From NCBI RefSeq assembly GCF_003046625.1, contig NZ_QAAD01000002.1, positions 272,241 to 336,240 of the forward strand: DNA of 64,000 bases, in the 5' to 3' direction. Numbering within the stretch: position 1 is the first letter of the stretch; each line of letters starts with the position of its first letter. The translations under genes and the position numbers were made by a program. The notes below the pieces were generated by a model, which saw nothing but the letters and a program-made list of their open reading frames with translations, was not told the origin of the DNA and ran no database searches. The DNA comes from Mangrovibacterium marinum. Its GTDB lineage: Bacteria; Bacteroidota; Bacteroidia; Bacteroidales; Prolixibacteraceae. Below, one piece after another: positions 27,732-36,212 of this stretch.

Positions 27732-29972
27732 TTAGCGCTTTACAATCGTCTGCGTACTAGCTATTACATTGTCGTCTAACATGAGGGTAATAATATAAAT
27801 TCCATCTCGCAGATCCGAGGTCGATACCATGCCATTGGGATTGGTTACTTCTTTCACCCGTTGCCCAACAACATTGGTAATGTAAAGACGGCTAATATTT
27901 TCGGAATTTGAAATGTAAATCACATCGTCAAAGGGATTGGGGTAAACGGCATAGTCGTCGCTCATGGCCAATTGGTCATCAGCGGCCAAAGCATAATCCG
28001 TGCCGGTCGTAAATGTCCAAACCGATGGATCTGCAACTCCGTCAAAACTGTTTCCATCGGCATTCCCGATGGCTTCGGCATCAACCAACACGTAATAATC
28101 GGTATTCAGATCCAGTCCACCTGTCACTGCTGCATCGTAGCTCACATTGACCTCGTTGTTCTCAAACATATCCGATGTCAGCGGAATCGTTAACGATGGA
28201 GTGGTATCTCCTACTTTGTAGACATACACGTTGCCCCCCTGCGCCGATAAAGACACCGGCTGATTAAATATCATGGCCAGATTGGGGTGATTATCCGGAA
28301 TTGTTGTCCCATTGGGTTGATAAGCTAATACCTGCAAATCAGACTCATCGACAGCTGTTGTAAACCCCCAGTTAAACACTTTCTTAATACCTGCAAACGA
28401 CTCGGGCGTAAACGTGGTATTTTGAACAAAATCCGTATTAACAATAATATAGTATTCGGTATCCGACTCCGTGAGTCCGGTTAAGTCAACCGACACATAT
28501 TGCCCGGAGATAGAAACACGGTCGTCAGTTGCGCCAATCGTTGTCACGAGTGTATTTTGTCCATCGTGAATGTGCAGCTCCAGAACACCGGTTCCGGCTT
28601 GCATATCCATGTCAAACTCCATCACGAAGATTTGATCCAACGGCACATCAACCGAGTCATCCTCAGGTGTCAGCTGAACCAAAGTTGGCTCAACATTGTA
28701 TTCTGTTTCAAACTGCCAGTCGTCGGCTGAGATTGCAGCGGAAGCCTCGCCTGCTGACGAAACAAAAGCTCCGGCTTCAACCGCCACTTTATAAGCTGTT
28801 GCCGGACTTAAGTCGTCGATTTCAATATAAACACTATTGCCGATTGTATTGAAATCAAACGCATCATCGACAACATTCAGGGATTGAACAAGCGTGCCAT
28901 CCGCCAAATAAATTGTCACGGTTCCTTCGCCCAAGTCAACCGGCATATCAAATTCAATCATCAGGTCGGCCTCGGTCGAAATGTTTTCGTCGATGGGCGA
29001 ATAACGCAAAATGTCGGGCACCAGATCCTCGCGAACGGTAAATGCCCAGTCGTCTTCCTCTTCGATACCGGCAAACGCATTGCCCGACAAGTCGACCACG
29101 GCTCCAGGCTCCATGGTCACATAATATTCTTCACCTGATTGGAGACCATCCACTTTACCGACGACGATAATCGACGGATCGTTCGGATCAGTCGTCAAGC
29201 TGGCAGCATCAATGGTCTGAACCAAAATTCCGTTCCAGGTATAAATATATACGTTACCTGTACCGGCTACAACCGGCTCTTCAAAATCCAACTGGAGCGA
29301 ATCGGTGGTTAAAATTGTCTCGCCGCTTCCAACATAGTAACCGTCTTCCCACAAACCGGCATCGGCATCAACATCCAAAACCGGAGCTGACAAATCCTGT
29401 GTGATGTAGGCATTTTCGGCATAGATATCGTTGTGAAAATCGCTGTTACCCAGCGGCTGTGAGTTTCCCTGTCCAATCTGCAACTTATCATCAAGTATAC
29501 TTAAAGTGAAACGGGTACCATCCTCCAACTCTTCAGTCGGTGTTATGGTGACCACCGTAGGCTCCCCGCTTCCGGATACAATAGCCACCGAGAAGTCGAC
29601 GAGCAGGCCACGATCGGTGTCTGTCAGTTCAAAGCAGTTCTGAAGATAGGCTTCGGATATTTTGATATTATTTTCAGGGATACTTTGCACATAAGTAAAC
29701 AACTCGCCGGCGAACGAAATGGTGAACACCTGACCGATCGAAACCAATGTCGGTGTTGAAACATCTCCGTTGTCGGGCTCAAAGCTGGCAGCCACCTCGG
29801 TTGTTTGAAACTGGTAAGTAAAATTATCCTGATTGTCTGCCTGAGCCAGTAAAGCTCCTGAATCCGAAATAGCGGCATCAACTGTCGGCTGAGCATTAAC
29901 AGCACCTAGAGCGAGCCCAATAAACAGGAAAAGAATAAGGGCTCTTTGATAGGTAGTAACACGACTCTTCAT
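27732..29972 (-). CDS. T9SS-sorted surface protein with Ig-like repeats
   Basis: A secreted protein of 746 residues. A signal peptide (RALILFLFIGLALGAVNAQ) is followed by a beta-rich region and four repeats of about 110 residues of the SbsA-type Ig-like (Big_5) fold, roughly residues 205-660; each has a strand pattern like LMIEFDMPVDLGEGTVTIY and ends in DDWAFT or WGFTT. The last 70 residues are a type A T9SS sorting domain (YAVYPNPFDDVIYISNSE, VVGQRVKEV, LRDGIYIITL and a terminal VKR). It is probably cell-surface attached or released. Ligand or partner is unknown. It is transcribed alone. Confidence 0.9.
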   Translation of the reverse strand: MKSRVTTYQRALILFLFIGLALGAVNAQPTVDAAISDSGALLAQADNQDNFTYQFQTTEVAASFEPDNGDVSTPTLVSIGQVFTISFAGELFTYVQSIPENNIKISEAYLQNCFELTDTDRGLLVDFSVAIVSGSGEPTVVTITPTEELEDGTRFTLSILDDKLQIGQGNSQPLGNSDFHNDIYAENAYITQDLSAPVLDVDADAGLWEDGYYVGSGETILTTDSLQLDFEEPVVAGTGNVYIYTWNGILVQTIDAASLTTDPNDPSIIVVGKVDGLQSGEEYYVTMEPGAVVDLSGNAFAGIEEEDDWAFTVREDLVPDILRYSPIDENISTEADLMIEFDMPVDLGEGTVTIYLADGTLVQSLNVVDDAFDFNTIGNSVYIEIDDLSPATAYKVAVEAGAFVSSAGEASAAISADDWQFETEYNVEPTLVQLTPEDDSVDVPLDQIFVMEFDMDMQAGTGVLELHIHDGQNTLVTTIGATDDRVSISGQYVSVDLTGLTESDTEYYIIVNTDFVQNTTFTPESFAGIKKVFNWGFTTAVDESDLQVLAYQPNGTTIPDNHPNLAMIFNQPVSLSAQGGNVYVYKVGDTTPSLTIPLTSDMFENNEVNVSYDAAVTGGLDLNTDYYVLVDAEAIGNADGNSFDGVADPSVWTFTTGTDYALAADDQLAMSDDYAVYPNPFDDVIYISNSENISRLYITNVVGQRVKEVTNPNGMVSTSDLRDGIYIITLMLDDNVIASTQTIVKR

Positions 29973-30377
29973 AAGCGCCAGTATTATTAAAATGAATCAA
30001 AAATGTTTTGTTTATTAACAGCTGCATAAACCTCAGATTATTCTCTCGTGCAGGACTGTTAACCATTACAAACCTAAAACATTTCGTTTCAAAACACAAT
30101 AGTTTTCAGGCATAAAAAACAAACGACACTCAAAAAAATAAGCCCAGAATGCCCGCAAACACTAGCCTTTTGCATTTTTTAACATTTTATAGATCCTAAT
30201 TTTCATTTTATCTATCACAGGAATTAATTATTTTCTAATGACCAAATCGTGGTAAAAAATCTTTTCATTAAAACGAAAACAATAAATCAATTTTCATTCA
30301 GTTTTATTGGCAAACGGCGCAATCAAAGAAGTCAAATAAAGGCCTGTTTGATTGAGCAAAACAAAATCGTCATAGCT
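29973..30377. other. intergenic region, promoter at left part only
   Basis: About 400 bp of AT-rich DNA between the T9SS-sorted gene and the small lipoprotein. Only the -7 element at 30069-30076 was recognised; no gene or stable hairpin was found. Confidence 0.45.
30069..30076 (-). promoter_or_regulatory. -7 promoter element of the T9SS-sorted protein gene
   Basis: Minus-strand TAGGTTTG matches TAnnTTTG, about 97 nt upstream of the ATG; a TTTG lies upstream at a short 13-nt spacing. Confidence 0.45.
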
Positions 30378-30659
30378 ATGAAAAACGCAGCTGAAGCAGT
30401 CTTCATCAAATCAGAACAACGCCGCAAGCGCAAGTGGCCTTTCGGGGGTCTGGCAATTTCGACGTCTCTTTTATTGGTCCTTTTTTCGTCTTGCAAGACT
30501 TGCGAATGCCCCGCATACTCGTCGAAATACACCAACCCAATTTTAAAGCCGATCTGCCAGAAAAGTACAATCAGCCCGAACCGACAAAACATAAAACATC
30601 CAACTAAACATATCACACAATCCACCTACCAAAATTGGCTTTTCACCTATCAAAATTAG
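30378..30659 (+). CDS. small lipoprotein with CKTCECPAYS motif
   Basis: A 93-residue predicted lipoprotein. After a basic N-terminal stretch (SEQRRKRKWPFGG) comes a hydrophobic segment ending in the lipobox LLVLFSSC, followed by KTCECPAYSSKY. Short Bacteroidota lipoproteins with a CxCPAY-type motif directly after the lipid cysteine are known to me as uncharacterised proteins; what follows here is low-complexity and may be partly decayed. The ATG was chosen as the last one before the signal peptide. An upstream in-frame ATG exists at 30249. Not certain to be expressed. Confidence 0.5.
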   Translation: MKNAAEAVFIKSEQRRKRKWPFGGLAISTSLLLVLFSSCKTCECPAYSSKYTNPILKPICQKSTISPNRQNIKHPTKHITQSTYQNWLFTYQN

Positions 30660-31165
30660 CTTTTCAGTGATTTTTTAGTCCATTTCAATCGATCAGGACT
30701 TCAAAAACAGCCAATCACCCCGACATGAGAGGCCAAAAAACTTCATGATTCCGGGGAATCACCAACAGAAATGAAAGCTTACTATCCTTCAACGATGCTG
30801 TTGTCGTTGTTTTTAACAGTTGTCGTTCCACATCTAATCAAAACCCTTATTGACATTGCGCCTTTGCGTGCAGCCACTTTCACCCAAAATGGTTGGAGCA
30901 AGGCTCACCCACAGTTTTACTACAAAGTCATGCTGCAAACAAGGCCTGCGAACTTTAGGCAAGCGGCTCAATTCATTGTCGAATTTCAAGCAACCAAATT
31001 CATAACAACTGGCCAGGGGTACCAACCAAAGGACAACCTGCTGCATCATCGACAATTACAAGCCGACGAAACGACCTTTTCCGACTCCATGATCCGACTC
31101 TCTAACAGGCAACATTAACTAAATTTTAAACTCAGGGAGCGAAACAGCAAAACCGATTTAAAAAA
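30660..31165. other. intergenic region upstream of gapA, contains an inverted repeat copy
   Basis: Holds dispersed repeat copy 2 at 30731-30876 and then leader sequence. A plus-strand open frame across the repeat (30771-31118) is judged non-coding because it follows repeat sequence that has no frame in the other copies. Confidence 0.5.
30731..30876 (-). repeat. dispersed repeat, copy 2 (inverted)
   Basis: Read on the minus strand it has the full order: GGCGCAATGTCAATAAGG, TTGATTAGATGTGGAACGAC, AACAACGACAACAGCATCG, then CTGTTGGTGATTCCCCGGAA and TCATGAAGTTTTTT. One GACAAC-containing segment is shortened relative to the 40.5-kb copy. It is oriented opposite to copy 3, on the far side of gapA. 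Confidence 0.8.
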
Positions 31166-31197
31166 TTTGACCGTTATGAATTTAGTTCGTTATTTTG
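31166..31197 (+). promoter_or_regulatory. likely promoter of gapA
   Basis: TTTG (31166-31169), a 21-nt spacer and TATTTTG (31191-31197), one T short of TAnnTTTG. The ATG is about 66 nt downstream, leaving an A-rich leader. Confidence 0.55.
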
Positions 31198-31215
31198 TGT
31201 GGCTTTGAAAAATGA

Positions 31216-32271
<1,056 letters not shown>

Positions 32272-32293
32272 TTCTGAATTTATCGACCATATT

Positions 32294-32326
32294 CAAGGGC
32301 ATCCCAACGGGTGCCCTTTCTTTTTT
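32294..32326 (+). terminator. intrinsic terminator of gapA
   Basis: AAGGGCATCC and GGGTGCCCTT arms around CAAC with one G-U pair, followed by TCTTTTTT. Confidence 0.88.
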
Positions 32327-32954
32327 CTCATTGATCAGAAGACCTTCTTGCTGGTTAATGCTTTGGGGGATGACAACCCGACAACCATTGAAAACAACGA
32401 CAACAGCATCTTCGAAAAATAGTAAACTTTCATTCCTGTTGGTGATTACCCGGAACCATGAATATTTTTTTACATGACGCGATTAAGCAATTCTTCGCCC
32501 GAATTCCCCCGCAAATCAGCTCCGGACCTAAGGGTAAATGTAATCCTGATCGATTTCCGAAACAGAAAACACGCCATTTCCAGGCCAATCGTCCTCTTCT
32601 CCGTTGCCGGTAGGTACCGGAACTTTCGGGCGGCGTAACAAGAACCGATCTTCCGTAGAAAATTCCCTTGCGAAAAGTATCAACATCAGTCCGAAATCAG
32701 GACAAAAACGACTCAGAAAACGGTGATTTGGATGTCACAGCTTCCAATTATGTAATCCGCGAACTTCAATCGGCAATAAAAACACACGACAAACGATACT
32801 CACTACAAACCACTTAGCCTCTACAATTCGCCACTTAATATTTTTTAACATTTATTACCTAACCTTATCCGCAACACCAGCGTTTAACAAGGCTGTGTGC
32901 GAAAACGAAAGAGATATTCTGTATCATATTTCACAAAAAACAAACAGTATAAAA
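32327..32954. other. intergenic region after gapA
   Basis: About 630 bp that begins with dispersed repeat copy 3 and continues through sequence of unclear origin (32480-32870) into the leader of the next gene. No coding frame or hairpin of note was found in the second part. Confidence 0.45.
32362..32474 (+). repeat. dispersed repeat, copy 3
   Basis: Contains GGGGATGACAACCCGACAAC and GAAAACAACGACAACAGCAT, then the B block TTTCATTCCTGTTGGTGATT with a degenerate palindrome (ACCCGGAACCATG) and a T-run. The 5' part of the A block (AATGTCnATnAAG) is missing. Confidence 0.75.
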
Positions 32955-33479
32955 ATGGTTTATCAGTTTAAAGTTAGCTCGACTGAACTATCCCGTTTTC
33001 AACTTTTGATTGAACTGGATGGCACGCATACTTTTGCTGACTTTCACAACTGCATACAACAAGCATGTGGGTATAACTCCGATCAACTGGCCTCATTTTT
33101 CACCCAAGGAGCCCGCCACGGAAAACAAACTGAGATTAGCCTGCTTGATTCGAAATTTCACAAACCGAATAGTCTTTGCATGACGCGAACCACTATTCAA
33201 TCCATTATCAATAGGAAAGATCAAAAGATGCTTTACGTCTTTGATTTTTTCGCAGACAGATTATTCTATGTTGAATTAACTCAAATTCTTATGGGAAAAA
33301 CTCGATTAGAACCTTCAGTGATTGAGCAAAACGGTGCTGCACCGTCTCAATTACTCGAAGAAGAAGTAATGGGCCAGGGGCCTGAAGTCACGAAAGAGGA
33401 AGAATGTCTGGATTACGGAGATCTGGATGATTACAATGAAATTTTTGGAGAAATAGAAGACTTGACAGGAGGGGTTTAA
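32955..33479 (+). CDS. plasmid pRiA4b ORF-3 family protein
   Basis: A 174-residue cytoplasmic protein. The first 130 residues fit the pRiA4b ORF-3-like domain (MVYQFKVSSTELSRFQLLIE, then FADFHNCIQQACGYNSDQLA, and MLYVFDFFADRLFYVELTQI near residue 95). The C-terminal 45 residues are strongly acidic (EEECLDYGDLDDYNEIFGEI). The family has no proven function. Its position just ahead of miaA is common in Bacteroidota. The ATG at 32955 was chosen because family members begin MVY; an ATG 60 nt upstream adds unrelated residues. The stop codon lies inside the terminator hairpin. Confidence 0.85.
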   Translation: MVYQFKVSSTELSRFQLLIELDGTHTFADFHNCIQQACGYNSDQLASFFTQGARHGKQTEISLLDSKFHKPNSLCMTRTTIQSIINRKDQKMLYVFDFFADRLFYVELTQILMGKTRLEPSVIEQNGAAPSQLLEEEVMGQGPEVTKEEECLDYGDLDDYNEIFGEIEDLTGGV

Positions 33480-33493
33480 CCCTCCTTTTTTTT
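33467..33493 (+). terminator. intrinsic terminator overlapping the pRiA4-like gene stop
   Basis: AGGAGGG and CCCTCCT arms with loop GTTTAA, then eight T. The TAA stop of the upstream gene lies in the loop, and the miaA promoter follows within 15 nt. Confidence 0.88.
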
Positions 33494-33505
33494 GACTAAA
33501 AACGA

Positions 33506-33513
33506 TACCTTTG
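33506..33513 (+). promoter_or_regulatory. -7 promoter element of miaA
   Basis: TACCTTTG matches TAnnTTTG, 18 nt before the ATG; upstream is the T-run of the preceding terminator. Confidence 0.6.
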
Positions 33514-33531
33514 CGCTCCAACGGATTTTAA

Positions 33532-34455
33532 ATGAGAAAAACTTTAATCGTCATATTGGGGCCAACCGGAATTGGAAAGAGCGATTTAGCGATTCAAATT
33601 GCTCAACACTTTCAAACTGAAATTATATCCGCCGACTCGCGGCAAATTCTCCGCGAACTCTCCATCGGAACCGCTGTTCCACCACAACGCGATCTTGAAC
33701 GGGTGAAACATCATCTGATCCAACACCGGTCTATTCACGACTATTACAGTGCCAGTGTTTTTGAGCAGGAAGCTCTCCAAATAATCGAAGAACGTTTCAC
33801 CGCGAAAGACTGGCTGGTGGTCACCGGCGGTTCCATGATGTACATCGATGTGCTCTGCAACGGCATTGATGATATCCCCAATGCCGATCCGCAAATTCGG
33901 GCGCGCCTCATCCGCGAGTACGAGGAACAAGGACTGGAGCATATCCGGCTTCAGTTAAAACAACTTGATCCCGACTACTACGATTTAGTTGATCTGAAAA
34001 ATGCCAAACGCATTATTCATGCTGTGGAAATTTGCCTGACTTCGGGACGCACATACTCATCCATGCGCAAGGCAACCCGCAAACAACGCCCCTTTCAAAT
34101 CATCAAAATAGGGCTAAACTGCGAGCGCGAACAACTGTACAATCGCATCAATTTACGCGTTGACAAAATGATCGAAATGGGACTCGAGCAAGAAGCCCGA
34201 TCGGTATTCGCGCATCATCAGTTAAATTCACTCAACACGGTTGGCTACAAGGAATTGTTTGCTTATTTTTCAGGCGAAATCACCCGCGAGCAAGCCATTG
34301 AACTGATTAAACGCAATTCGCGCCGATATGCCAAAAAGCAATTAAGTTGGTTCAGGCGCGACCCGCAAATCAGCTGGTTTACACCAGAACAGCTAAGCGA
34401 AATTATTCAACTGATTAAAGAACAAACAGAACAGGATGAGCAACAAACAACCTAA
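33532..34455 (+). CDS. miaA: tRNA dimethylallyltransferase
   Basis: Transfers a dimethylallyl group to A37 of tRNAs that read codons starting with U. It is 307 residues. Walker A is LGPTGIGKSDLAIQI, the second conserved block SADSRQILRELSIGT, and the later TGGSMMYIDVLCNGIDDIP and GYKELFAYFSGEIT are MiaA hallmarks; KRNSRRYAKKQLSWFRRD near the C-terminus binds tRNA. The end overlaps the following Nudix gene by 20 nt, so translational coupling is likely. Confidence 0.96.
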   Translation: MRKTLIVILGPTGIGKSDLAIQIAQHFQTEIISADSRQILRELSIGTAVPPQRDLERVKHHLIQHRSIHDYYSASVFEQEALQIIEERFTAKDWLVVTGGSMMYIDVLCNGIDDIPNADPQIRARLIREYEEQGLEHIRLQLKQLDPDYYDLVDLKNAKRIIHAVEICLTSGRTYSSMRKATRKQRPFQIIKIGLNCEREQLYNRINLRVDKMIEMGLEQEARSVFAHHQLNSLNTVGYKELFAYFSGEITREQAIELIKRNSRRYAKKQLSWFRRDPQISWFTPEQLSEIIQLIKEQTEQDEQQTT

Positions 34456-34897
34456 GCATTTCAACATTCGCGTTTACGGGCTGTTTGTTCAAAACGGATC
34501 CGTACTGGTATCGGACGAGTACCAGTTGGGCATGCGAATGACAAAATTTCCGGGCGGCGGACTCGAGTTTGGTGAGGGAACCATCGACTGTTTGAAACGG
34601 GAAATACACGAAGAATGCAATCAGGAAATTTGCGACATCCGCCACTTCTACACCACCGACTTTTTTCAACAAGCGCTTTTTTTCGACGACCACCAGCTAC
34701 TAAGCATTTATTACACGGCTCGCTTTACCGAGCCCCTGAATTTTTCGACAAGTCGCAAAGCTTTCGATTTTTCAACAAACAAAAACGGCAATCAATCGTT
34801 TCGATGGCAAGCGATTGCATCACTCCGGGAAGACGACTTTAGCTTTCCGATTGACAAGCATGTTGCCAATTTACTGAAGCAAAAATTTAAACAATGA
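34436..34897 (+). CDS. Nudix hydrolase
   Basis: A 153-residue pyrophosphohydrolase of the MutT fold. The Nudix box is complete, running from GGGLEFGEGTIDCLKREIHE into EECNQE, with the catalytic REIHEE glutamates. The N-terminus IRVYGLFVQNGSVLVSDEY is the first strand of the fold. The substrate is not readable. It overlaps miaA by 20 nt and the following glycosyltransferase by 4 nt (ATGA), so it belongs to one transcript with them. Confidence 0.9.
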   Translation: MSNKQPKHFNIRVYGLFVQNGSVLVSDEYQLGMRMTKFPGGGLEFGEGTIDCLKREIHEECNQEICDIRHFYTTDFFQQALFFDDHQLLSIYYTARFTEPLNFSTSRKAFDFSTNKNGNQSFRWQAIASLREDDFSFPIDKHVANLLKQKFKQ

Positions 34898-36042
34898 ACG
34901 ACGCGAAAACCATCAAAATAATCGGACCGGCCTACCCCTATCGCGGCGGACTGGCAAACTACAACGAACGGTTGGCGCGCGAGTTCATCGCACAGGGACA
35001 TCAACTGAGCATCGAAACCTTTAGCTTGCAATACCCGAACCTGCTGTTCCCGGGCAAAAGCCAGTATGTTGACGGCCCGCCACCGGATGATTTGCAAATT
35101 AGGCGAACGGTCAATTCCATCAACCCCGTCAACTGGATCCTTGTGGGCTCCCGGATCAAAAACGAGGCACCTGATATACTGATGATTCGCTACTGGCTTC
35201 CGTTTATGGCGCCGGCTCTGGGAACCATTGCCCGGATTGTGGCATCCAATGGCCACACGCGGGTTATTTGCCTGGCCGACAACATCATTCCACACGAAAA
35301 GCGCCCCGGCGATCGCCTGTTGACTCACTATTTTATGAAGAGTATCGATGGGATGGTTGCCATGTCGCAGTCGGTGCTCGACGACATTGACCAGTTCAAC
35401 AAAGCGCTGCCACGCGCCTTGTGCCCTCACCCACTTTACGATAACTTTGGTCCGAAAACAGAGCCGGAGGAGGCCAAAAGTCTGCTCGGACTCGAGCCAG
35501 ACACCAGCTACCTGCTTTTCTTTGGCTTCATTCGCGAATACAAAGGCCTGGACTTGCTGCTTGAAGCTTTTGCCGACCCGCGCCTGAAAAAATTGCCGGT
35601 GAAACTGATTGTTGCCGGTGAGTTTTACACCAAACCCGAGCCTTATCTGGAGCTGATCCGTCGGCTGAAGTTGACCGATCGCGTGGTGTTACGGACCGAT
35701 TTTATTCCCGAAAAGTATGTGACTCGCTATTTTGGGGCCTGCGACCTGGTTGTGCAACCCTATAAAAGTGCGACACAGAGCGGTGTAACGCAAATCGGAT
35801 ACCACTTCGAAAAACCCATGCTGGTCACCAATGTCGGCGGATTACCCGAGATAATCCCCGATCAGCGTATCGGTTACGTAACGGATCCCACTCCGGCTTC
35901 AATTGCCGATGCCTTGGTAAACTTCTACCAAAAAGAACGTAAAAAAGAGTTTGAAGCCAACATTAAGCTTGAAAAACAAAAATTTTCATGGGGGAATATG
36001 GTCAAAGCTTTTCTGAAAGTAGACCAACTCATTCAGAAGTAA
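34894..36042 (+). CDS. family 4 glycosyltransferase
   Basis: A retaining GT-B enzyme of the GT4 type, 382 residues. The N-terminal domain begins IIGPAYPYRGGLANYNERLA, the donor-binding C-terminal domain has LLFFGFIREYKGLDLLLEAF, VVQPYKSATQSGVTQIGYHF (the E/Q-rich loop) and VTNVGGLPEII. The sugar donor and acceptor are unknown; GT4 enzymes often build lipopolysaccharide, exopolysaccharide or glycolipids. The start ATGA overlap with the Nudix gene supports coupling. No other polysaccharide genes are adjacent. Confidence 0.9.
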   Translation: MNDAKTIKIIGPAYPYRGGLANYNERLAREFIAQGHQLSIETFSLQYPNLLFPGKSQYVDGPPPDDLQIRRTVNSINPVNWILVGSRIKNEAPDILMIRYWLPFMAPALGTIARIVASNGHTRVICLADNIIPHEKRPGDRLLTHYFMKSIDGMVAMSQSVLDDIDQFNKALPRALCPHPLYDNFGPKTEPEEAKSLLGLEPDTSYLLFFGFIREYKGLDLLLEAFADPRLKKLPVKLIVAGEFYTKPEPYLELIRRLKLTDRVVLRTDFIPEKYVTRYFGACDLVVQPYKSATQSGVTQIGYHFEKPMLVTNVGGLPEIIPDQRIGYVTDPTPASIADALVNFYQKERKKEFEANIKLEKQKFSWGNMVKAFLKVDQLIQK

Positions 36043-36212
36043 TTCACCCACAACATTTTTTGACTGCCCCATTAAACAAACTTTCAGCTTAAGCCTTATA
36101 GTCTGTATTAAAGATTAGTGAATTTTAATGCTGAAGTTGATGAGCGCTGAGTTGCGAGTGTTGTATATGATATATATTTACTTTTTAGAACCTGTTGTTA
36201 GGACATAGATTT

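Noticed and set aside
30771..31118. Open frame of 115 codons across the inverted repeat copy before gapA
   Set aside because: It starts inside the dispersed repeat, has no recognisable domain, and the other repeat copies do not keep this frame open.
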